Below are positions 41,836 through 52,500 of a DNA stretch of 58,717 nt, one piece after another (the first letter of the stretch is position 1; each line of letters opens with the position of its first letter). Source of the DNA: Tubiluchus corallicola. Lineage: Eukaryota > Priapulida > Priapulimorpha > Priapulimorphida > Tubiluchidae. Below the pieces are notes generated by a model, which did not search any database, had not been told where the DNA came from, and saw nothing but the letters and a program-made list of their open reading frames with translations. The translations under genes and the position numbers were made by a program. The stretch spans positions 126,001-184,717 of the forward strand of contig JAQGDQ010000351.1 of NCBI GenBank assembly GCA_030141605.1. Reading direction: 5' to 3'.

Positions 41836-42068
41836 CAACAACGACGACGACGGCCACAACAAATTAAAAGCAACAACGACAACCACAACAGCAGCAAGTT
41901 AAAAAATTAGAAAGAAAATTATGACCGAGTAATATCAGATTATTGAGATTAATCAACGACGACGACGACGACGACGACAACAACAACAACAACAACAACG
42001 ATGACTACAATTACGATCACAAGAACAGCCAAAAGCAAGAGCCACAACCGCAACAGTAACAGCAACAT
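41836..42068. repeat. CAA/CGA triplet microsatellite clusters
   Basis: Two clusters (41836-41900 and 41956-42068) of ACAACAACGACG-type triplets on either side of about 55 bp. They belong to the same simple-sequence family as 40905-41126 and adjoin the unexplained ORF at 41556-41820. Confidence 0.9.
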
Positions 42069-42649
42069 TTGTAATGTAGTATACGCGTTCATTTGAGAGT
42101 GTAGAGTACGTGCGTATATGGTTGCGTGAAATGCTTTAAATAAAAACTTGAAAACTCTCTAAAAGCCAAAAATGTGAAAAAAGGAACAAAAGCGAAAGAT
42201 ATCTTCACCTAATTCACGGCATGGGATAAAAATCAGTTTTAATTAAGTGATCTTTTTCGACTGATGTTGAATGGACGAATTATGAGATTAAGTAATAAAT
42301 CACTAGATTTTTTTATGTAATACGTTCCATAACATTATTACTTTCAATTCATGCAGACCTGTTATTAAGAGGAACATTCTTTTATAAAACTATATAATAA
42401 CGATTAAACGATTTTGACAAGCCTTACTAGTGCTTCTCAGATCTGTTTATGCAATAATTGGCTTACACTATATATGTTATTACGTATATTGTCATTTTTA
42501 CAGTTGTACCTCTAAACACGCTGAGTTTATATTGAAGTGTAGTAACTAGTCAACTCATATTAACACGCCCATCTAGCTGCCATTCAGGTCCATGGCTATA
42601 AGAAACACAGCTAGTTTTTATATAGAATTTTGATATACATATACATATC

Positions 42650-42715
42650 TTCCATTAGTCATAAATTACATGTATATATATATATATATATACATGTAAT
42701 TTATGACTAATGGAA
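42650..42715. repeat. Perfect 66-bp palindrome with (TA)n centre
   Basis: Arms 42650-42682 and 42683-42715 are exact reverse complements with no spacer. The outer 21 bp are unique sequence (TCCATTAGTCATAAATTACA) and the centre is an alternating TA run. Confidence 0.95.
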
Positions 42716-42719
42716 AATC

Positions 42720-45664
42720 GAGCCTTTGATTTTAAGCCTGGCTGTTGGTTGACTAATTCCCTGACGTTTTCACTAACTGAATAACTATTTGCAAACAAAT
42801 TATTGGAAAAGCATTTTGCAAGAAAATCTGCCCTATTTCCAAGTGACCCAGTCTAAATCCATCGTTGCACTGGATGTTAAAAAAATAACTGTCACTCTTG
42901 CCAGACGGCGCCACTCGTAGTCTCTGCTGAGAAAGTCTTCTTCCCATGCCGATTGTTTAAATGAGGTCTTTATGCAAATGACCCGATTTTGTCTCCAGCG
43001 ACATAAAAATGTCAACGTCAAGAGAATGCTAAATCGTCGTAGTCCATTATAGCATTACATCGGCAAATATATCTGCCGTTGACTGAGTTGTGAAAAAAAT
43101 GACGCAAGTGATCCACTCGCTTTCACTTGGCCACCATTACACTTCGTGTTTATAGAGATTTGTAAACGCGCAATTTTAAACGATTAGGTCACCCAGGATT
43201 CAGGAGTGCTGTCACTGGTGTCAGGACAGGATATAGGTTAGGGCGCTTTAAAAGTAATTTCTAGTCAGGGCCGAATTTAGACCTTGGGGGTTCGGGCTAC
43301 TTCAGATTCGGAAGTCCCCGCAACATAAAAATTAAGTTACATGGCAAATAAAAGATGTACAAAAAAGAATGATAAACTGCATTTCTTTGAAAAAATAATT
43401 ATGTTAGCTGCCGACGAAAACTTCTGGTTTCATTTTATCTGAAATGGACGAGGCATGGGCGCTTTTGCAAGAAAAGAAATGATTTATTTTCATGAATACG
43501 ATTGTGTAAAATTGGAAACAACAACAATGTTATATACTAATATACGTGCAGTATAACTCATTTTGCGCGTGAAACGACACTGGTGCTAAACGCATATATT
43601 ATCATGCATTTATTATATTTCGCACCTGATATAACAAGAATGTTTACAGTTATTGTTTATCTTTGAAATTAATAAACGCATCATTTAGTCGACTTACTAA
43701 TTGATCTCGCAAGTCATGTTCGATTTGACAGCCTGTTATTTTAAAATTACACGTACAGGCAACCAATGAACTAAGCAACGCATTCTAGGTCGGTTTTCTC
43801 TATACAAAAGCACATCAAGTGTTCAATAATTATAGTGCTGTGATATTACACTATAGTTAAATCGCTGCACTACTAAATTTTGGCGTGCATACATTTTTTG
43901 TAACGCACATTTCTGTTACTTGTTGTTTTGACTTTTTGTGATGAACTACGTATTTTTGAAATAAAATGCTGCCATATTTTAATAAAATGCTAGTGTAAAC
44001 TTACGATGTCTTCTTCTGCTTCGTTTATTTTTAAAGCTGTTTAAGCTACACACAAAATAGTGAATTAAGAAGAAAAAGCTGAAAATGCAATGTCAATTGA
44101 CTCGTTTTAATTGTTATATATGTAATATCGCATATTACTGCATGCGTTTAATTTAGTGAAGCGATGATTCTTAAAAAATATTGTGAAATTAGGAAATTAT
44201 AGCAAATCATTAAAAATGTAATAAACAAAAATAAAAAAATACGTACAACATTAAATTTCATTAATGCCCAAATGTTTCGTGTCCAAGTGTCACGGTGCCC
44301 AACTGTCACGTACCCCTTGATTTTGTCCTGTGGTAGGCCTACCGTTGACCTGTACAAAAATGTATTATAGAGCTTGTAACGGACAACTATAAAAGTCTGT
44401 AATGTTTCGCTCTGAATAATTGTCAATCTTCAATTTTGAAGTCTGACTTCACGTCAAAAGTCAAAAATTGCATTCTTTTTTCATGCTGTTGCTTATGTTC
44501 TAGCAATTACGAGTTTCACATCTTTTTTTAATTCTCGTAAAACTTTATTTCGTTCTCTGTGTTTTACGTTTTCTAAGTCTTATTTAGTTTTACATCATTT
44601 CTTTTTTAATTCACACAAAAATTGTGTATAATTTTAAGGTATGCCTCGTTTTTTCATTTCTATTCATCTTGTCATGAAGTGCGCCTGAAGTCACTTTGAT
44701 TTCTAATTTTCTTTTTAATTTTTTTCTCCAATCTCAGCAAATTCTTACATGAATCAACAAGGGGCCTTGGCAATTCTTTTAATTTATTTTTGACTGAAAC
44801 CCCATTATGATGGTGATGACAGAAACGTTAAAAATGAAATGCAAAATCAGCCTGGTATGGGGTCCTTCGATCACCACATAAAGTTCAGTGGAAATTCAGA
44901 GCGTCGTATGGACCACACTGTTCTCTCATTACTAACAATGTAGTTTTTCAACAAAGTGCAGCCTTCCTTGTCACTTATGAACATTGAAAGACTTTCTCGA
45001 TGCAAATACCCAACTCGCCATTGGATAGGTCTCCAAAGCTCTTGACAGAGGTCCTAATGAAGGTAGCAAAAATACAAAAGCCTACTACTTTTGATGTAGT
45101 AGCGTTACTAAATTTTGACAGATTACAAAAATGCAGTACACAAGTAAATAGAAAACATTATGTGTTGACACCAAAGTTTATTGAAAATTTTCTTTAAAAT
45201 AGCATTATAGTTATACAGTTGGCACACTAGAAAGCTACCGACCACTTGGCACCGATTGACAAATAATTATTCCGCTACTACGCATTTTGACAAAGAATAC
45301 CAAACATCAATTCTAGAAAAAAGTAAAGAAAAGCGTGGACGATTTAATATGCTTGCAGCTGACAACTAAAAACAAGGAGAACCGTTTGATCTGCGGCGTT
45401 TTTAATTGAGCATATCATTCACGCCATCTATTGAGAAAGAATCCAATTAAGAAGAAATAGCCCTCATTCCCCATTCTAAGTTTGGTATAAATCCATTCTA
45501 CTTTAATCTACGAACCAAAGTTAAAAACTGAACGTGCTAAAACTGCTGATATAATTTACCTTACAATAGTCAGATCATCAATTCTTATAATAAAATTACA
45601 ATGTTAGTCTAAACAACTAAAATAACATAGGCACAAATGTGAAACAAAATGTACTTTCCTATAC
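42720..45664. other. Non-coding DNA downstream of the Zasp-like gene
   Basis: Contains the possible transposon terminus at 43264 and a T-rich stretch at 44460-44790. No exon recognised. Confidence 0.5.
43264..43420. repeat. Possible hAT-like transposon terminus
   Basis: Starts CAGGGCCGAATTTAGACCTTGG, which resembles the CAGGGCCGG-type ends of hAT and related DNA transposons. No partner terminus or target duplication was found. Confidence 0.3.
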
Positions 45665-46424
45665 AAAAAAAACTTTTTAATGTTTTTTGTTTATTAAATA
45701 TATAAGCTATTAATTATTATATTATCAACAGTCTAAATAACAATTCTAAAAGCAAAAGCTGCATTGACTAAATAGTAAATAATAAACAGAAACATACACA
45801 ATTTAACACAAACATAACAGCGCTGGATAATCATTGCATAAAAATCAAATTATGATCATCCATATTAATTTTATTCAGACATATGCTTTAAACTAAATTG
45901 TCTTCCGCTCGTCAAGCACTATGCTGCATATAAAATTTCGTGCTCATCTGTAGAACTAAAACTTTTCAATGCTTAAAGTGAAAAAAAATGCTTAGGTTAT
46001 GATATGCAATGCATCTACTAAGGAAACAATGTCAAAAACATGGGCATGCAAATGACACTGTAGTATTTTCAAGTGCACGCCATTAAAAACTTAAACTTCT
46101 CACATTGTTGTTGCATACCCTACCCTTGATGGAAAGGTAACACAAAATCGACCACATACTCAGGCTCTGCATAACAACTTAAATTATAATAATTAGTAAA
46201 GCAGCACACAATAATATGTGTAAACCTTTGTACTGGGTGCATGGAGTGCATCTCATGATGTATGAATGATATATGCAAATAAACTAGGAAAACAAGAGAT
46301 TCAATGATAATGTCATAAGAGAAATTCTACAATCGACTGACTTCGTCATAGCAGAAAAATTTAAAATAAAGAGTACTGTAAGATGATGTTATTAGTACAA
46401 TGATAATGTTTGGTTTTGGGTTGC
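45665..46424 (-). other. Probable 3' UTR of the Zasp-like gene
   Basis: AT-rich DNA following the TAA. Two AATAAA hexamers on the minus strand, at 45870-45875 and 45690-45695, are candidate polyadenylation signals. No coding potential is seen. The extent is inferred from the signals only. Confidence 0.4.
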
Positions 46425-46511
46425 TTAGTAACCACTGCCAGCATGACGCTTGCAGTATGGACGTCCTGCCTTAGCGTAGAAACTTTGTCCTTCTAAACAG
46501 CAATGGCAGAC
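46425..46511 (-). CDS. Zasp: Zasp-like terminal exon: end of LIM3 and stop
   Basis: The last coding exon has 28 codons plus TAA, after the acceptor GTTTTTGCAG. It begins VCHCCLEGQSFYAKAG and ends CKRHAGSGY. It supplies the last Cys/His ligands of LIM3 (C...C-x2-H) and the short C-terminal tail seen throughout the ZASP/Enigma family (LEGQ-F--K---P-CK-HA). Phase 0 agrees with the previous exon. Confidence 0.95.
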   Translation of the reverse strand, partial: VCHCCLEGQSFYAKAGRPYCKRHAGSGY

Positions 46512-49500
46512 CTGCAAAAACATTAAAAAACTATGATAAATAAACAATTATATCACAGGGATATGTGTTTTCATGCTATAAATATGCACTCATATGGCAA
46601 GACACAGTAGAAATTTTTGCAGTTTTTCTAGTGGAAAAACTTCCCAGAGTTTCAAAACGTTACATCAATAACGATTATAATGGTTTTCTATTACAAATTT
46701 TAAACTCTAATGACACAGAAATGTATTTACATCTTTAGCATCTCAGCATTCAGATATAAACTGCATTAAAAAAATATAGTATAATTATAATCGAATACAC
46801 AGATCACAAGCTGCATTTAGCCCTGCCCAACTTAATGACATAACACACATTTTCATAAACTCCCTCGCTGCAACTGCTCAAACTGTACATAAACTGAAAC
46901 TAGTTAGTTAGAAACTTGCTACTAGTTAGTCTAGTATAGGTAAATTGCGTCTTAGTAATTTTGGTACTGAGATTATTTGCTCCTAAGAATTTTTGGTACT
47001 GCGAAATTTTAGCACTGGAAAAATTGGGTACAGAGAAAATGTGGTGCTGCTAAAAATTTAATAAAGCACTGTCAAAGTTTGACGAGCGTTTTCGGAACAA
47101 GTAAATCTGGTACAATGTAAAAATGGTACACAATAGATTTGGTCCTAGGAATATTCAATACTATGAAAATCTTTTATAAAACCTATAAAGTGATCACACG
47201 TCTAGACATTATAAATGGATTAGCCTAAAAGACTTATATAAGCAATAAGGCTTTAAACAACATAAGTTAATTACCACAAACAAACTGCGAATAACAATTA
47301 ACAGGTCTGCCAAATAATGTTCATTCTTAGCAAACATTACTGCATTGGTAGCATATAGCAATGAATCTCTTGTAATAGCATAAAATTTTATGAAAAAAAT
47401 GGGAAAGTAATTACTTAGGGACAGACAGCATTTTTGTTAATATGAAGACTCAGCTCATGTTAGCTCATGCAGCAAACTTGTTTGAGTTTTTCTGGCATGG
47501 AGAAATTGATAAATTTGGTTTTTTCTAATCTTTCCAGGCACTGTATGTCTGCATAATTATTTTACTCAAGCATAACGTTTTACCACTATAATGCAGAATT
47601 CTTGTTTGGCTGGTGAAAAAAATAATAATACACGCTTGACATTAACGCTCGTAGTATATTTCAATACATTTTCTGTCTTGTTTGGGAGACGCTTTGTTAT
47701 ATAACTCAGGTGAAGAAGAATGGAAGACAAAAAGACACCCTCGATTGTTGACTGACGTTTTGCGATCAGTGTATTTGATCGGTAGACAGGTAGAGGAAGA
47801 CATAATTAGTAAACCAACCCAAACTGCACACAACATAGAGGGATGGCAAGGTACCAAACATGACTATGATGAGCCTATCCCCTCAATTTTCTAGGCCCAA
47901 ATCAACCTTTAATAGTTTGTAAGTTAGGCTTTTCAACAAAAATTTTGGTGACTCGAAATTGTAGTAGGTCATCCGATTATCAGGAACACTAAACCTGGAC
48001 CAAATGTGAAAAAATCGCGAACGTATTCTTACCATGCACTTAAAGCATTGAGAGTGGTAGTTATTTCCAAGCGCCTCAACCCAATGATCTCCGGCTTCGA
48101 TCGAGTAGCCACAGCCGTGGCATTTAGTAGTGAACATCTCATTCCAATCTACAAAGTAACAGATTTTTTACATTTACTGACTTTGAACCATTTAACGTTA
48201 AGACATAATATGTAATTAACGTGACGATATTGCCTTAGTTCCATAATTTATGTGTGTGTGTGTGCGTGTCGCATTTACAAAAGACAATGTTAAAGTCAAA
48301 ATCATTTTTCTGAAAATGAAATCTGTGTAAATGATAGATGCGTTTTGTGCGAATTTTCTCAGCTAATCCGTGTGAAATGTAAACATCCTAACAAACCATA
48401 GTCCTGTGCTCTCATTAACATATATTTATTTAACAGTTATCCGGCAATCAGCACAAAGAGTTTAGTAAACAACCTCTGGTGGTGAAAATAGATTTTTTGT
48501 ACATATAAGGGTGCCTTTAACCATATTATAATGATAGTATGACAATGTTGCAGTAGGATGCTGCAGTTGCAAGTAATAAGTACAAATCATTGCTATTACT
48601 GGCTTGACAGCTCACACTTGTTATCAAGAAGAGTCAAATTGTAAGGAATGTACAGTTTTCTACTCAAGTACATCTTGAAATAACAATTAAGTTACAAAAA
48701 CAAGAACTTTTATGACTTCTAAAAAATAGTACATGAAAAAGATTTTTAACTTGAAAACACACAATTTCAGTGAAAGAAAATCGAGAAAAACTGCAAAACC
48801 ATAAGCTGGAGTCAATTTATTTTTTGCCATTCAGAGTTGAGTCTATGACACACAGTCATGTCAATCCAGATGTAATAGCTAGATATTAAAAAGACAAAGC
48901 AGGTTTGCAAAAAAAGGTGTATCAATAAGACAATTTAATAAATATTAAAAATTTTTCTGCTACTCGAACACAGTGTGACAGTCCAAGATAAACATTACGT
49001 ACCCTTCTCACAATAAGGCAGACCATCTTCAAGAAAAAACGAATTGTTTCCAAACGGGCGACCACAGCGGGCACATTTGAAACAATCAGGATGGTACTGC
49101 TTCTCCATTGCATTCAAGCAGTCCTATATAAAACAACGTAAAATGTCATTCTTACCCTTTTCGCAATAAGGTATGCCGTCTTCCACATAGAAGCTGTCGT
49201 TACCAAAGCTGCGGCCGCACCTACTGCAGATGAAACAGTCGGGATGCCACTGCCTCTCCATGGCATTTAGACAGTCCTGAAAGTTAAATCACAGGTAGTT
49301 AAAATATGGGTGGGGCGAAAGGAAGGGACGCAGGTAGTGTAAAAAAATTGCTAATAAAAAGCATGCACTTATATTAATACAAATCAACAGTTTTCGAAGT
49401 TTTTTAAATAACTGGCTAATACGTAAAAAACTACAGGGTCATCCAAAAAAAGTTCTCTTAAATTAACTCAGAACCTTTCAGCCTGGGAGAAGTATGTGTG

Positions 49501-52500
49501 AGAGTCCAACTTCACCATGCAGTCCACTTTTTCCTCTTTCCAAAGAGTTAAAATTTCCTGCCAAGACCTCCAACAAGTGCTGCTAGAACGTTTTTTCCAC
49601 AAGGTTCCTCTGGGAATGACAACGGGGAAACTTCCAGAAGTGTCCATTTTTGCACATCTGCAGAATATACGCGGTGTAGAAAGAGCATCCTAGCAGCACT
49701 TGGTGGAGTCTTGGAAGGAAAGAGGAGAAACCAGGCTGTACAATGAGGGTCTTTTTCACAGATGCCTCTGCCAATATGAAGGGTTATGAGCTAACTTGAG
49801 AAAACATTTTTCAGGCCAACCCTGTACATAAATAAATATTATTTATGATATCCAAAAGAACATTAAGTCAGGAATTGCAATAACTGTGTAAATAAAAATC
49901 AGTAATAGTGATGTGAAAGGATATAAACTTTTTAGTGTGAAACTAATGAGGGTGACAAATTGTGCCAAAAACTGGTTGGCTCAACTAAACATAGACTGGA
50001 ACAAGTGCCCTTTTAAAAAGAATTGCACATCAAAGCAAAAAGCCATGTGCAACCCTATGAATGCTTTCAAACTAGAGAGCTTTCTCGCCAAGTAAGCTTG
50101 CAGAAGCTCACCTAGATAACTCGCAGACGCTCACCAAATAAACTCGCAATAGCATGCAAGCATGTTCAAAACCTGATGCGAGCTATTACGAGTTGCTGCG
50201 AGTTACTTCTAAACATTGTAGTCAGAGAGAAAACTCGCTAGTCTGAATGCACAGTAAGTGCTGCTCGATTGTGTGACATGCAAAAGTAGTGAAAAGAAAA
50301 TATAAAACCAGCCTTTAAATGCTTAGGTGTTGGAGCTTTATTGATACGTTATTGAAATAAAATTGGGAAGTGAAAATAATGCAACTCATGAGCTGATATG
50401 GAAAACAGGAAAGCTAAGGAAGATGAGTAGTTGCATCTCTGCATCTCTGTAATGAAGTGATTAGTTAAAAACCTGCAAACAAATTAGCAAATTATTGAAC
50501 ATACTTCGTACAGCGTCAGCACTAAAAAGCAAGCTATCTACAAAACTAAGTTACATAACAAAATTAACATAGTTCTAGCATTACAAAACTGTATCAAAAA
50601 GATACCAATATCAATAAAAATTAATTATTTACTAAACATGATTAAGAGGCCAAATAATACATGATGCACATGTAATGAACAAAATGTGCTAAGCTATGTG
50701 AAACACAAAACAAAATTTACATTATTATTATTTGTGCCTATGTGAATGTTAATTATGTTCCCTTTTGTGTAGTCAAAACTACAAGCAAGATTCAAGTTAC
50801 CCACACGATTTCCTAACGATTCTCCCAACTTGTAATTCTCATTTTTATTAACTGTGTTGGTAACAACAACATGACATAAATCAAGCAATGGGAAACAAAC
50901 TAATCCAACCAATCCTGAAAATTTCTGAAAATCTTAGAACGTATCAAGTTTTACACGGTCTGAAAAAACAAATCTGAATTGCAGATTCAAAATCACAACA
51001 CAAAACAGATTTGTGATACTCACTCCAACAACAGGTCGGGCACATTTCGAACATCTTGGGGCAAAGTACATCTCATAATCCTTCTCACAGTATAGCTGCC
51101 CATTTTCCTCCACAAAGCCGATGTTCTGCAATGGGACTCTGCAGCGGGCGTTGGCGCAGATGAAATGTTCCGGGCACCAAGTCTTGCCGATGGCAGCAAT
51201 GAACGGTCCTCTGTAAAAGAAAACGCAAAACTCGTAGGCGATTATTTTTCTTACTGATGATATGCAGCAACCTCGCAGTCCGACAAAAGCAGAAGCTGAC
51301 CACATGTTTGCTTTGTTTACATATGTCATAACAAATAACATCATACCTAATAATTTGCAAATTTAAGACATGAGCAGATAAAGAAAACGTTGAGATTAAA
51401 TCTGGGCGCCAAACTACAAAAAATTATTCATATTTTAAATTTCAAGATGATTTTAAATGATGGGATGACAGCCAAAGGCACAAGTAATGAGTTTTTTTGA
51501 AACTGAATTTGATCTAAAGAAGGGAAATGACAAAAATCAGGATACAGCCTTGAAAAGTCCCACAGTGTCAACATGAACCCACATAAAGGTAGTATGAAAC
51601 AGTCAGGACAGAGCCTGGATTTGAACTACGGACTTTTCAAGGCTCTACCTCAGACTTTTCAAATTACCTTTTTGTAAATAAAGAAAGAATGCGAAGAAGT
51701 CAAACAGAGCCTGGACTTGAACTGAGGAGCTGTGAGACTCTACCCTGAATTTTTCACATCATATTGCTGTGGATTCATTCCATCACCAAATGTACAAATT
51801 TTAACAAAAAGCTTTATTATATTTAGTAGAAATGAAATTGCAACTTGCTTCAGAGAGAATCATAATAGTATATGATACTTTCAGTGCCCATCAGGGCGAT
51901 TTCATTTTGAAATGATAGATCTTTTTATTTTCCTTTCGCTTAGCAAACAAAAGATTTGTACGGTATGTTTGTGCATTTCGGAGATATCTTACTACGCTAA
52001 ATTTACAACCGTTTAAAATAACTTTTATGGACGATCCACTGCCCTAATGTCCCACAGCCATTAAACTATGCAAGTGCCGTAGTAAAAGCAACAATGTTAT
52101 AATCCGGCAGGAATTAACGGCTGTTTTAACTAACATGGAATTGAATTAAGCTCCATGAAGCCGGCCAAGTACTCAAGCCAGTGCAAAGCCATCTGCCTAC
52201 AACGCTCATGGCACTTGAGACTTGTTGATGTTTTTGTTCTATTTTTGAGATATTCTTCACAAACATGTAAGCCGCCTGGTATGTACAGCTCGAGAACTAA
52301 ACACCTAAAATTTATCGCCCACAAGCTGTGACTCTCTCAGGAAAAGAGACTGTGTGTAATGTACAGTAGTGCCATATCTTTAAGTCTTTCTCCCCAGAAC
52401 TGTTTATACTCTTTCATGTTTGAACTTGCTGGAATGCAGTCTAGAGGGCAATCATCTCAACTAAATGCTGTAAAACTAAACTCGTGAGAGTTAAACGAAG

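Noticed and set aside
48922-49113. 63-codon frame starting inside the alternative LIM2 exon
   Set aside because: Out of frame with the LIM2 coding sequence and runs into the intron.
49583-49774. Minus-strand frame inside the MITE
   Set aside because: It lies within the inverted-repeat element and shows no transposase features.
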